A stretch of 54,879 bases of DNA from Mongoliibacter sp. (lineage in GTDB: Bacteria > Bacteroidota > Bacteroidia > Cytophagales > Cyclobacteriaceae): contig NZ_REBN01000168.1 of NCBI RefSeq assembly GCF_007692705.1, forward strand, positions 1 through 54,879. The letters are read 5' to 3'. Position 1 is the stretch's first letter. Each line of letters opens with the position of its first letter. The notes beneath the pieces are model-generated. The model worked only from the letters and a program-made list of their open reading frames with translations. It ran no database searches and was not told where the DNA came from. Positions 15,855-23,991 of this stretch are shown piece after piece. The translations under genes were made by a program, and so were the position numbers.

Positions 15855-17897
15855 ATGAGGTGTAACCTTCTTCACTTTTTAGGAAAAAAAGAATACTTCT
15901 TTTTGCTTTTTTTTAGCATCAACAATCCTGTTTTTTCTCAATCACAAAAACAGGATAGTCTTCAAAACATTATTAATAAAAATATTCAAGATACCCTACA
16001 TGCCAAGGCCCTGCTCAACTTAGGGATTAATTTGGAGCGTTCTGACCTGAAGGGCTCTACTGAAAATTACTGGGCTCTTTTAAAAATGAAGGATGATGCT
16101 TCTTTTGAAAAATTCAAAGTCAGTGCTGCTATCCGTTTAGCGGGGAATTATTCAGCTATTGGGGTACTGGATTCTGTAGATTATTATTTTGCTAAAGCCG
16201 AAAAAATAATACAAGCCAACCCTAATGACCAAAAACTAGTCTACACACTGTATAATGGAAAAGGTATCCACTATAATAGAATTGGGAAGTTTGAGCAGGC
16301 CTTAGCTAGCTATGAGAAAGCCATCAAATTGGACCATCAGGCAATTGGTTTAGACAATGTAGGCGGTCTATATATCAACCTTTCCAATGTTTACAAGCAG
16401 ATGGATAATCAACAAGCCAATTTTGATGCTACCTATAAGGCCTTAGATATTTTTGATAAAACCCAAAATAAGACCGGTTTGGCTTATGTTTACAATAGTC
16501 TTGGAACAGCCCACTACCATATCAAGATTTATGAAGAGTCTGAAAAGTACCTTTTGAGATCATTGGAATACAGAAAACTTTTGGAGGATAAAAGAGGGGA
16601 GTCTATGGTGATAGGAAACCTAGCCAGTATTTACATGGACACCAAGCAGCATCTGAAAGCTCAAGAATATTTTACCATGGCGATGGAAAAGCAGGAAGAA
16701 TTGGGGCTCAAAGAGATGGTAGGCATCCAATTATACAACCTTGGGAAGAATTACAGCGAAATGGAGGAGTATGAACAGGCTTTAATTCATTTCCAAAAAG
16801 CCCAACAAGTATTGAAAGAAGCTGGTATCAGTACCTATGATGCTAAAATATTGGCAGATCTAGGAAAAACACAGCATATGCTATCTCAAGAAAAAGAAGC
16901 ATACAAAAGTTTGGTAGCCGCCTCCGAAAGTGCTGTGAATCAAAAACAATTGGGAGATGCTATTACAGCTTTTAAAAATCTGAAAGAGTATTACCAAGCT
17001 CAAGGCAAATTCAAGGAGGCTTTGGAGGCACAAGTCTTGGAATATGCATACCGGGACTCCATAGGTATAGGGGCCTTACAAGCCCAACTCAAGGAGTTAG
17101 AATCTACGTACGCGCTAGACCTTAAAGAAAACGAGATTAGCTTGCTGAAAACCGAACAGGAATTGGACAGGGCTGAATTGGCCAAACGGAAAGCCAAGCA
17201 AAATTTGACAATCGTGATTTTCTCTTTTTTGATTTTGATTGCTGGGATTTTAGTCAATAAATACAGAATAGTGGGTCGTACCAAGAGGCTTTTGGAGGTG
17301 GAAAAACTAAGAAACTCCATTGCAAGAGATTTGCATGATGACTTAGGAAGTACGCTCTCGAGTATTCATATACTTTCCCAGATGGCCCTTCAAAAAGAAG
17401 GTACGCCCGATAAAAATCTTTTTTCAAAAATCAATAATCAGACGGCCAATATGATGGATAAATTGAGTGATATCGTCTGGTCTATCCATCCCAATAATGA
17501 TACCTTGGAGCAGCTGCTCAGCAAAATGCAGGAGTTTGTTGCAGAGATTCTAGAACCTAAAGGCATCACTTATCAATTCGAAATTGGAGAAGGTGCAGCG
17601 CATATCAAGCTCGATTTGGAGAAAAGGAGAAATCTTTTCTTGATTTTTAAAGAGGCGCTTAACAATGCTGCCAAGTATGCAGAAAGCAAGCATTTGGATA
17701 TCAAATTGAAAATGGAGGGCGGAAAATTGAACCTTCTGATCAAGGATGACGGAAAGGGCTTCGATCAGGAACATATCAAAAAAGGCAATGGCCTCTTTAA
17801 TATGCAGCAAAGAGCCAGCATGATGGGAGGAAATATGGTCATTGAAAGCTTCCCCAACATGGGTACCACCATCCAACTCAGTGCGCCGATTGCTTGA
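15855..17897 (+). CDS. TPR-containing sensor histidine kinase (HisKA_3 type)
   Basis: A 680-residue kinase. It has a signal-like N-terminus (ending NPVFSQS), a periplasmic region of about seven tetratricopeptide repeats (residues ~40-400), a coiled coil, one membrane segment (about 453-472, LTIVIFSFLILIAGILV), then HisKA_3 with phospho-His494 in ARDLHDDLGSTLS. A HATPase domain (KEALNNAAKYAES, DDGKGFD, GNGLFNMQQRA) ends the protein. Such kinases pair with LuxR-type regulators, and the one at 18196 is the evident partner, though separated by about 300 bases of repeats. The TPR region probably senses a protein or peptide. Confidence 0.95.
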   Translation: MRCNLLHFLGKKEYFFLLFFSINNPVFSQSQKQDSLQNIINKNIQDTLHAKALLNLGINLERSDLKGSTENYWALLKMKDDASFEKFKVSAAIRLAGNYSAIGVLDSVDYYFAKAEKIIQANPNDQKLVYTLYNGKGIHYNRIGKFEQALASYEKAIKLDHQAIGLDNVGGLYINLSNVYKQMDNQQANFDATYKALDIFDKTQNKTGLAYVYNSLGTAHYHIKIYEESEKYLLRSLEYRKLLEDKRGESMVIGNLASIYMDTKQHLKAQEYFTMAMEKQEELGLKEMVGIQLYNLGKNYSEMEEYEQALIHFQKAQQVLKEAGISTYDAKILADLGKTQHMLSQEKEAYKSLVAASESAVNQKQLGDAITAFKNLKEYYQAQGKFKEALEAQVLEYAYRDSIGIGALQAQLKELESTYALDLKENEISLLKTEQELDRAELAKRKAKQNLTIVIFSFLILIAGILVNKYRIVGRTKRLLEVEKLRNSIARDLHDDLGSTLSSIHILSQMALQKEGTPDKNLFSKINNQTANMMDKLSDIVWSIHPNNDTLEQLLSKMQEFVAEILEPKGITYQFEIGEGAAHIKLDLEKRRNLFLIFKEALNNAAKYAESKHLDIKLKMEGGKLNLLIKDDGKGFDQEHIKKGNGLFNMQQRASMMGGNMVIESFPNMGTTIQLSAPIA

Positions 17898-17904
17898 GTT
17901 TTCT

Positions 17905-17926
17905 TATCACATGATTGGGGTATTTT
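17905..17926 (+). repeat. 21-bp interspersed element, copy 1
   Basis: TATCACATGATTGGGGTATT is a variant of a short sequence also found at about 20704, 23768, 26100 and 27590, with consensus ATCACATGATTAGGGTATTGT. This copy starts 8 bases after the TPR kinase stop codon. All copies are on the plus strand. Confidence 0.6.
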
Positions 17927-17964
17927 CTAGGTTGATGAATTTGGCGATATTTAGGTTAATTGAA

Positions 17965-18150
17965 ATAAGGTGGAAATAAAGTAGAAATAAGGTGGAAATA
18001 TGATGGAAATAAAATTGAAATAGGGTAGAAATAAAGGAATTCAATACGCTGTATTACAGTGTGTTTCGTTTAAATATATTTAACTAAGCTTATTTCCACT
18101 TTATTTCGCAAAGCATATTTCCATTCTATTTCACCGAAGGTATATTTCAA
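17965..18150. repeat. GAAATA / TATTTC inverted array, copy 1
   Basis: The left half (about 17965-18036) contains seven GAAATA units spaced about 10-12 bases apart. The right half (about 18086-18150) has the reverse-complement TATTTC units. The two halves can pair over long distances. The end shares ATTTC(A/G)CCGAAGG(T/C)ATATT with a similar array at 51085-51320. It lies between the kinase and regulator genes, 300 bases apart. Confidence 0.75.
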
Positions 18151-18195
18151 TTAAAGAACTTAGCCATAATTGAAGTCCCATTGAAAACCAAGGAT

Positions 18196-18825
18196 ATGCC
18201 CATTAAGGTTTTATTATACGAAGACAACGACCTTCTCCGCGAAAGCATCAGCAGTATGGTTGCTTTGAGTGGGGGTATGGAGCTATTGGGAGCTTTTGCA
18301 CATGCCAATGATGTAGAAGAGCAGATAAAGCTATACCATCCTGATTTAATTCTGATGGATATTGAAATGCCGGGAAGGTCAGGAATAGAAGCAACCAAGT
18401 TGGTTAAAAAGTTGCTACCTGAGACATTTATTTTGATTCTTACCGTATTTGATGATTCTGAAAATGTCCTGAATGCAATCAAAGCAGGAGCTTCAGGGTA
18501 TTTATTGAAAAAATACATTGCGACCCGTTTGTTTTCAGCGATAGATGAAATTATGGAGGGAGGTGCTCCGATGTCACCTGCTGTGGCCAAGTTGGTGATC
18601 CAATCTATGCAGAAGCCACAGGAATCAATAGATTATGGATTGACTGAGCGGGAAAAAGATGTGCTGCTTTCATTAAGCAAAGGCAATAGCTTTAAGTTGA
18701 TTGCAGCCGATTGTAAAATCAGTATAGATACTGTGCGAACCCACATCAAGCGTATTTATGAAAAGCTTCAGGTCCATTGTCAGACTGAGGCGGTATCGAA
18801 GGCGATTAATGAAGGCTTGGTTTGA
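18196..18825 (+). CDS. NarL/LuxR-type response regulator
   Basis: The 209-residue regulator has a receiver with Asp55 in LILMDIEMPGRSG and Lys in LLKKY, followed by a LuxR-type helix-turn-helix (LTEREKDVLLSLSKGNS ... IDTVRTHIKRIYEKLQV). It is the natural partner of the TPR kinase upstream, as in many Bacteroidota loci. The ATG at 18196 (MPIKVLLYED) is chosen over an in-frame TTG at 18181. The intervening GAAATA array may matter for its expression. Confidence 0.94.
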   Translation: MPIKVLLYEDNDLLRESISSMVALSGGMELLGAFAHANDVEEQIKLYHPDLILMDIEMPGRSGIEATKLVKKLLPETFILILTVFDDSENVLNAIKAGASGYLLKKYIATRLFSAIDEIMEGGAPMSPAVAKLVIQSMQKPQESIDYGLTEREKDVLLSLSKGNSFKLIAADCKISIDTVRTHIKRIYEKLQVHCQTEAVSKAINEGLV

Positions 18826-18867
18826 AATGATATTAGTGGATATTTTTAGATAATAAGATATTGGTTG

Positions 18868-18900
18868 AGACCTGCCAGGTTTTCAAAACCTGGCAGGTCT
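18868..18900. repeat. 33-bp perfect palindrome (AGACCTGCCAGG type)
   Basis: AGACCTGCCAGGTTTT and AAAACCTGGCAGGTCT are perfect 16-base arms around a single C. A half-size relative, AGACCTGCCAGGTCT, is at 20685-20699. Both have the look of a mobile repeat-extragenic palindrome, and neither is followed by a T tract. Confidence 0.85.
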
Positions 18901-18985
18901 GGATTGAATATCTATCAATATCCAAATATCCATGAATATCTTCTACATTAAATATATGTCTTGATGCTAAAATGAAGATAAAAAT

Positions 18986-19816
18986 ATGATCCAATACAAA
19001 TTTTTCGACCCCCATCCGCTTTTGGCAAGTTTTGTCCAAAGTATTTTCTTGGTGGATCATATCCTTGAACCAGGTGAGGGGGCAATTGTCGGTCAATATC
19101 CTCCAACACCCCAGCATTGTATTTTTTTGTATATCAAAGAGAAGTTCCAAGCAAAAAAAGTCAATGAAAATAAATTTAAGTTAAGGCCAAAAGCAGTGGT
19201 AGTAGGCCCACAGGTAACCCGAATGGAGTTGACAGTTAGCCATGATTATACAGTTGCAGTTATAGGTTTCCGTCCTGGAGGTCTTTTTAGGTTACTGGGA
19301 ATTCCTATGGAAGAGATTTTTGATGATGGCTTTGACGGATTAGAATTGATGGGACCGGATATCAATGAACTAGTAGAAAGGTGTGCCGAAATGAAGTCAT
19401 TGGACAACATCCATGAATGCATAGAGCATTACTTATTTGGAAAATTAATCAAGGTCAAAGAGTTGCTTCCTGTAGACAAAGCATTTTTTCACATGCTCAA
19501 TTACCAAGGCCATATGCCAATCACTCGAGTGGCGGATTTGGCATGCCTGAGCTTGAGGCAATTTGAAAGAAAATGTAAAGAAAGATTGGGGCTTTCCCCG
19601 AAGGTCTATTCCAGATTGATCAGGTTTTCCAATGCCTACAGACTTTTTGAAAGATCTGAAAGACCCAATTGGTCAGAAATAGCTTATCTCTCCGGATATT
19701 ACGATCAGATGCACTTTATCAAAGACTTCAAAGACTTTGCAGGAATCACTCCCACGATGATGGAGGAGGAGTTGAAAAGGAAGCCATTGAGATTTCAGAA
19801 GGAAATTAGGTTTTAG
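18986..19816 (+). CDS. AraC-family transcriptional regulator
   Basis: A 276-residue regulator. The N-terminal part (residues 1-150) looks like the DUF6597-type sensing domain (FDPHPLLASFVQSIF, PQVTRMELTV, VAVIGFRPGG). The C-terminal part has two helix-turn-helix motifs of the AraC class (ITRVADLACLSLRQFERK, WSEIAYLSGYYDQMHFIKDF). It probably activates or represses nearby genes. The next plus-strand genes (lipoprotein and di-haem cytochrome) are the most obvious targets, but this is inference. Confidence 0.94.
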   Translation: MIQYKFFDPHPLLASFVQSIFLVDHILEPGEGAIVGQYPPTPQHCIFLYIKEKFQAKKVNENKFKLRPKAVVVGPQVTRMELTVSHDYTVAVIGFRPGGLFRLLGIPMEEIFDDGFDGLELMGPDINELVERCAEMKSLDNIHECIEHYLFGKLIKVKELLPVDKAFFHMLNYQGHMPITRVADLACLSLRQFERKCKERLGLSPKVYSRLIRFSNAYRLFERSERPNWSEIAYLSGYYDQMHFIKDFKDFAGITPTMMEEELKRKPLRFQKEIRF

Positions 19817-19824
19817 TTTTTGGT

Positions 19825-19900
19825 ACCAAGCACCAAGTACAATGAACCATGACGTGCGTAGCTTGGTACTTCGTACATGGTACTTTGTACAATTTAAATA
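19825..19900. repeat. Interspersed GGTAC-rich repeat
   Basis: The stretch contains GGTACCAAGCACCAAGTACA and, about 40 bases later, the roughly inverted CTTGGTACTTCGTACATGG and TACTTTGTAC. The arms are imperfect. Repeats built of GTAC/AAGTAC words are a known type of intergenic repeat in Bacteroidota. It follows the AraC stop codon. Confidence 0.6.
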
Positions 19901-19941
19901 AACATGTCGTTTTCTTACTATCCATTTTTTTGCTTTGAGAC

Positions 19942-19949
19942 TAGGTTTG
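19942..19949 (+). promoter_or_regulatory. Bacteroidota -7 promoter box (TAGGTTTG)
   Basis: TAGGTTTG fits TAnnTTTG exactly and lies 34 bases before the ATG at 19984, a suitable distance for the start of the lipoprotein transcript. No clear -33 TTTG was found at the usual spacing. Confidence 0.5.
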
Positions 19950-19983
19950 TAGGGTAATTATTTGAAATCCTAATATCAAAGTC

Positions 19984-20673
19984 ATGGAAAAAGCAATTTA
20001 CTTCAAGTTAAGCAAGGCCGCCATAGTTTCAGTTATTTTGGTACTGGCTTGCGCTAATGAAGATGAACAACCTGTAGTTTCCGAGCTTGAAAAAGCCCGA
20101 ATGGAATACGAAGAAATGAAAGCCAATCATGCATTTGTTGAGCTGGCTTTTCCAGAAGATGATCCAGGACCACCATTTTATGCCAGAATTGCAGTTTTGG
20201 GTCCTGATAAACTGATTATGGAGTCCAATGGTACCATTGTGATTCCCATGATGCGGGAGGTTCAATGTATAGATCCTGAATTCAATTTGCTCGACCTGTA
20301 CCATGTTCCGAATGGATTTTTTTGTCCTTTGACACTTTCTGGGAGAGGCTTGATTGAACCAAATGCACCTATGGGTACATTTCCGGCCATTGCTTATGGA
20401 ACAGGGTCTAATATGCCGGTTTGGTTTGTGGATAGTGCTCCCCTATTGAATGCCATTTCGGATGGTATACTAACCCTTCCTGAATTAGAAGCCCTCAATC
20501 CCCGAAAAGGGATTGCCTCAAGGTATGAAGAATATAATAAACCTAGGACTGAAGAAGATTACCTCTTGGTCATCGAGTCCGAGGGAAGCATTCTAGGCAC
20601 CAATCAGCGCTTTGCGTACAAGGTGATTTCCAGAACCAAGGCGAGACAAGACGTGGAATTGAAATTTTGGTAA
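19984..20673 (+). CDS. Lipoprotein of unknown function
   Basis: This 229-residue protein has a probable lipoprotein signal, with hydrophobic SKAAIVSVILVLAC ending in the cysteine and an acidic NEDEQ tail. The rest is soluble. A region rich in prolines and small residues is followed by a C-terminal beta-like segment (YLLVIESEGSI, FAYKVISRTK). I do not recognise a named family. The gene lies about 100 bases before the di-haem cytochrome on the same strand, so the two could be linked, but a repeat lies between them. Confidence 0.75.
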   Translation: MEKAIYFKLSKAAIVSVILVLACANEDEQPVVSELEKARMEYEEMKANHAFVELAFPEDDPGPPFYARIAVLGPDKLIMESNGTIVIPMMREVQCIDPEFNLLDLYHVPNGFFCPLTLSGRGLIEPNAPMGTFPAIAYGTGSNMPVWFVDSAPLLNAISDGILTLPELEALNPRKGIASRYEEYNKPRTEEDYLLVIESEGSILGTNQRFAYKVISRTKARQDVELKFW

Positions 20674-20684
20674 GTTTTTGACTG

Positions 20685-20699
20685 AGACCTGCCAGGTCT
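20685..20699. repeat. AGACCTGCCAGGTCT mini-palindrome
   Basis: AGACCT-GCC-AGGTCT is a short inverted repeat matching half of the 33-bp palindrome at 18868-18900. It lies directly beside a copy of the 21-bp interspersed element. Confidence 0.7.
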
Positions 20700-20701
20700 T
20701 A

Positions 20702-20722
20702 TCCCATGATTAGGGTATTGTG
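20702..20722 (+). repeat. 21-bp interspersed element, copy 2
   Basis: TCCCATGATTAGGGTATTGT, about 29 bases after the lipoprotein stop codon, matches the consensus ATCACATGATTAGGGTATTGT. Other copies are at about 17908, 23768, 26100 and 27590. Confidence 0.7.
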
Positions 20723-20775
20723 CTCGGTTTTTGAAAATGGTAAATTGTGTAAAAGATTGATAATAAGGAATAAGT

Positions 20776-22326
20776 ATGAAAATTAAAAAACAGCTTTCTA
20801 GGATCCCAATGTGGTTGTATGGCTGCATGTTACTTCCATTGCTAGCTTTCGGTTTAATGCATCAGGGTAATGTAATTTTTAAAGTCATTGAAATCCCCCG
20901 CATTTGGACTGATGAAGCCATGAAGGATTGGGAACTACCCAATTCCAATCCGGATTTTTCCGCACAGCCTGTTTCTGAGGAGTTTTATTATAATTTGCCC
21001 GAGCGGGTCATTTTTAAAACTTATCCTGTGTATCATCCGGAACATGAACCTGAAGGGTATTGGGAATGGCTGCACGAACAAGAAGCCGAGGTTGTATTGG
21101 ATGAAAGCAAGCTCTTGACCGAAGAGGATTGGATCAGGGCAGGGGAGTTATTATTTGATTACCCCATTGACACCCTTGGTGCAATCATCAATACCCAACA
21201 TGTGCGGAATCCTGATTTTTATAAAGCAACCAATATGCCCTTAACTCCAGAGGGAGTAATGCCTTTTGCACAATGGGTAGTGTCAGGCAAGGGGAAAGTA
21301 TATTTGGGCAATCTCTCCTGTGCTATGTGCCATACCCGGGTAATGGAGGATGGGTCTTTGCTGAAGGGTGCCCAAGGAAATTGGCCTGGAGATAAGGCAT
21401 TTGCATTTGCACTTGAGTCAGACGGTGCATCGGAAAGAGGTATCCAAGGAGTCACAAATGCACTTTTTGGAAGTCCATTTGTAGAAGGAGACCCGCATGG
21501 ACAACTTCTTTCTAGTGGTAAAGATGCTATTATTGAAGCGTATAAGGCAGTGCCAGAAGGAGCCTTTGGCAGGCAAGGAACTAGTATTTTGTATCCTCCT
21601 CAGGCACCTAACCTTATTGGAGTAAAGGATAGAAAATACCTGGATCATGGGGGTTTGGGACAACACAGAAATATCGAAGACATGATGCGTTATATCGCCA
21701 TGAATCAGGCCTTGGATTTTTTGAATTTTTATGGGGATTATAATTCACTGGGCCTGACCAAAGAACGACTGTACAGCGGTCAGCCCATTTTTTTTCCGGG
21801 AACCCATGATCGACATTCAGAAGCACAATTGTATGCACTTGCAAAGTATGTTTATTTCTTAACTCCTCCTGAAAATCCGAACAAGTCCAGTGAATTGAGC
21901 GAAAAAGGAAGGATCATTTTCGCCGAACAAGGCTGTGTTACCTGTCATACCCCGCCTCTTTTTACCAATAATAAGTTGACCCCTGCCGATGGGTTTGAAG
22001 TCCCCGATGAACATTATGACAAATATGACATCTTCGATATATCTGTAGGTACAGATCCTGGTTACACGATGAAGACCAGAAGAGGAACGGGCTATTATAA
22101 AGTCCCTTCTTTGTTGGGATTATGGTACAGGGGACCCTTTCTTCATGATGCTTCCCTGGCCAAGTTGGAAGATTTGTTTGATTCTGACAGACTAAGGGAT
22201 GATTATGTACCTACCGCATTCAAACCACATGATGTTAAAACCAAGGCTGTAAAGGGGCATGAATTTGGGATGGAGTTGAATGATATGGACAGGAAAGCTT
22301 TGATTACGTATTTGTTGACGCTTTGA
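20776..22326 (+). CDS. Di-haem c-type cytochrome (RoxA / CcpA-like)
   Basis: This 516-residue exported protein has two c-type haem attachment motifs, CAMCH (C182, C185, H186) and CVTCH (C387, C390, H391). It has an N-terminal hydrophobic anchor or signal at about residues 13-26. The C-terminal part (VPSLLGLWYRGPFLHDAS, LRDDYVP, GHEFGMELNDMDRKALITYL) resembles the di-haem cytochromes of the RoxA and putative di-haem peroxidase type. Possible roles are peroxide reduction or oxidative cleavage of a hydrophobic substrate; the sequence does not decide. It is followed 4 bases later by an open frame containing the YceI gene. Confidence 0.88.
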   Translation: MKIKKQLSRIPMWLYGCMLLPLLAFGLMHQGNVIFKVIEIPRIWTDEAMKDWELPNSNPDFSAQPVSEEFYYNLPERVIFKTYPVYHPEHEPEGYWEWLHEQEAEVVLDESKLLTEEDWIRAGELLFDYPIDTLGAIINTQHVRNPDFYKATNMPLTPEGVMPFAQWVVSGKGKVYLGNLSCAMCHTRVMEDGSLLKGAQGNWPGDKAFAFALESDGASERGIQGVTNALFGSPFVEGDPHGQLLSSGKDAIIEAYKAVPEGAFGRQGTSILYPPQAPNLIGVKDRKYLDHGGLGQHRNIEDMMRYIAMNQALDFLNFYGDYNSLGLTKERLYSGQPIFFPGTHDRHSEAQLYALAKYVYFLTPPENPNKSSELSEKGRIIFAEQGCVTCHTPPLFTNNKLTPADGFEVPDEHYDKYDIFDISVGTDPGYTMKTRRGTGYYKVPSLLGLWYRGPFLHDASLAKLEDLFDSDRLRDDYVPTAFKPHDVKTKAVKGHEFGMELNDMDRKALITYLLTL

Positions 22327-22371
22327 ATATTGATATTGATGGATACTGGATATTTGGATATTGTTCTTGAC

Positions 22372-22416
22372 CCGCTGCGCTCGTTGCGTATTTTACGTTG
22401 CGATCGCTGCGTGAAC
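22372..22416. repeat. CGCTGCG/GTTGCG repeat, copy 1
   Basis: CCGCTGCGCTCGTTGCG ... CGTTGCGATCGCTGCGTGAAC is a GC-rich element in otherwise AT-rich DNA. The word CGCTGCGTGAAC recurs, also inverted, at about 22964, 23583, 26159 and 27646. It ends right where the YceI coding sequence probably begins. Confidence 0.8.
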
Positions 22417-22422
22417 TCAATC

Positions 22423-22956
22423 TTGGAAAAGAAGAAAATCCAACTAACGCTAAGTTTGTTGTTAGTGATTTTATTTATTTCATTTTCACTTGTAGCCCAA
22501 ACGATCAAACCAGAAAACCCAATTCAATTCAAAATCAAAAATGCAGGCATCACAGTGGATGGGACAATTTCGGACTGGATGGTGGAGGTGGATTTTGATC
22601 CGAAGAAATTGGCTCAATCGAGCATCCAAGGAACAGCCAATCCAGTCAGTATAGAAACGGGCATCAAGTTACGGGATAGGCATTTGCAAGGCAGGGAATA
22701 TTTTGATGTGAAGAAATATCCTGAAATACGTTTGCAATCCAAGTCATTCAAAACCAATGGAAAAAATACTTTTATAGGGATTTTTGAGCTTCAGATTAGG
22801 GCTGTTAAAAAGGAGGTGGAAATTCCATTTTCTGTGGCTAATTCAGAAAAACAAAGGAAGTTTAAAGGAGAGTTTGTTATTGATCGATTGGATTTTGGAC
22901 TAGGGGAGAAGAGTTTGGTGCTTTCGGATGAAGTGAGGGTGTATTTAGAATTTTAG
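22423..22956 (+). CDS. YceI-family periplasmic protein
   Basis: From the TTG at 22423 (EKKKIQLTLSLLLVILFISF) the protein has 177 residues. It has a signal peptide ending around SLVAQ, then a YceI-like lipocalin fold (FKIKNAGITVDGTISDW, GIKLRDRHLQGREYFDVKKYP, FELQIRAVKKEVEIPF). YceI proteins bind polyisoprenoid or other lipids. Two longer in-frame starts exist: GTG at 22411 lies inside the GTTGCG repeat, and ATG at 22330 would prefix repeat-encoded residues. I infer that the repeat inserted just upstream of the gene and may supply its start context. It follows the di-haem cytochrome closely. Confidence 0.85.
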   Translation: MEKKKIQLTLSLLLVILFISFSLVAQTIKPENPIQFKIKNAGITVDGTISDWMVEVDFDPKKLAQSSIQGTANPVSIETGIKLRDRHLQGREYFDVKKYPEIRLQSKSFKTNGKNTFIGIFELQIRAVKKEVEIPFSVANSEKQRKFKGEFVIDRLDFGLGEKSLVLSDEVRVYLEF

Positions 22957-22963
22957 ATTTTTT

Positions 22964-23052
22964 GTTTCACGCAGCGGACGCAAAGGGAATCACGCAACGG
23001 CCGCAACGATTACATTATACATGGGTTATTTTCGTTGCGCTCGTTGCGAGAA
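22964..23052. repeat. CGCTGCG/GTTGCG repeat, copy 2
   Basis: Starts GTTTCACGCAGCGGACGCA, continues with CACGCAACGGCCGCAACG and ends with CGTTGCGCTCGTTGCGAG. The two ends are complementary in the words GCAACG/CGTTGC, so this copy can fold back on itself. It starts 8 bases after the YceI stop codon. Confidence 0.8.
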
Positions 23053-23156
23053 ATTTATTAGTAAGATAACCGATTAATTAACCGACTAATTCATATTTTT
23101 AAGTTTTTACAGCTCTATTTTCTTTTGTAATTTGAGTCAAATAAATTTTTTAAATC

Positions 23157-23534
23157 ATGAAAGAAAATGAAATAGCAACCATCATTTTGGATAAGGCCTT
23201 TGAAATTCATAAAAACTTGGGTCCCGGATTATTGGAATCAGTTTATGAAAAGGCTCTGGAATATGAATTGATTCAGGCCGGTATTTTTGTGGTCTCCCAA
23301 GTGCCAGTTCCCCTCGTTTACAAAGAAGTAAAATTTGAAGCAGGATTTCGCCTGGATTTATTGGTGGAAAACAAAGTGATCGTAGAAATAAAAGCCAATG
23401 ATGGACTTGCTCCCGTACATTTTGCTCAAACTTTGACGTACTTGAAGCTATCGGAAAAGAAATTGGGGTTACTATTGAATTTTAATGTAAAATACCTAAA
23501 AGATGGTATTCATAGGTTAGCTAATAAGCTTTAG
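23157..23534 (+). CDS. GxxExxY family protein
   Basis: A 125-residue protein with the GxxExxY family signature, G-x-x-E-x-x-Y, here GLLESVY near residue 25. It also has PDDEXK-like patterns (FRLDLLVENKVIVEIKANDGL). Members are thought to be nuclease-like but no function is established. No signal peptide. It lies between two copies of the CGCTGCG repeat and is not in an operon. Confidence 0.88.
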   Translation: MKENEIATIILDKAFEIHKNLGPGLLESVYEKALEYELIQAGIFVVSQVPVPLVYKEVKFEAGFRLDLLVENKVIVEIKANDGLAPVHFAQTLTYLKLSEKKLGLLLNFNVKYLKDGIHRLANKL

Positions 23535-23582
23535 TTTTTCGATTTAAATATGACTTACAATTTAAATTATAATAATAAAAGA

Positions 23583-23674
23583 GTTCACGCAGCGGGCGCT
23601 ACGGTTTTACGCGGCGAGCGCAGCGTAGCCTTCGTCGCGACCGCTGCGTTCATCTTTGCGTTCGTTGCGTGAAC
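23583..23674. repeat. CGCTGCG/GTTGCG repeat, copy 3
   Basis: Starts GTTCACGCAGCGGGCGC and ends CGTTGCGTGAAC, so the ends are inverted (12 bases, one mismatch). Inner words GCGGCGAGCGCAGCG and TCGCGACCGCTGCG also pair. This is the largest and best-defined copy, lying downstream of the GxxExxY gene. Confidence 0.82.
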
Positions 23675-23763
23675 TAGAAGTATTTTTAATATTCTTTAAA
23701 TCTATTTATTGATAAGTTAATTGTTTTGATAAATAGTTTTTAGTAGTAATAAAATTCTGATAT

Positions 23764-23784
23764 AACCTAATTAGGGTATTGTTT
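23764..23784 (+). repeat. 21-bp interspersed element, copy 3
   Basis: AACCTAATTAGGGTATTGTTT matches the 3' part of the consensus (ATTAGGGTATTGT) exactly. The 5' part is diverged. Unlike other copies, it is not close behind a coding stop; it lies about 230 bases after the GxxExxY gene. Confidence 0.55.
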
Positions 23785-23850
23785 ATGCTGTTTCAATTTC
23801 GTACATTTATGAAAGCTGTTCGGCAGCATAACAACCAGACAATCAGCACT

Positions 23851-23991
23851 ATGAAAATCCAAACAGAAAACATCCTCGCCCATACCTGTGTCATTGGCGG
23901 CTGTGCCGCCCTGATAGGTACTGTAGTTTTTCTCTTTATAATGCTTTCAGATTATCTCAAAGAGGTCTTATCAGTCGCCTCAATTGGTTGA
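23851..23991 (+). CDS. Possible 46-residue membrane protein
   Basis: A short frame starting at the ATG at 23851 (MKIQTENILAHTC) encodes a single membrane segment (GGCAALIGTVVFLFIML). An in-frame ATG at 23779 would lengthen it to 70 residues. There is no recognised family, and chance is possible. The membrane-like composition and position beside the hipBA locus leave it open as a small protein. Confidence 0.3.
   Translation: MKIQTENILAHTCVIGGCAALIGTVVFLFIMLSDYLKEVLSVASIG

Noticed and set aside
23583-23674. CRISPR-like appearance of repeated GCGTTG words
   Set aside because: Copies are irregular in length, without regular unique spacers or cas genes; they are interspersed repeats.
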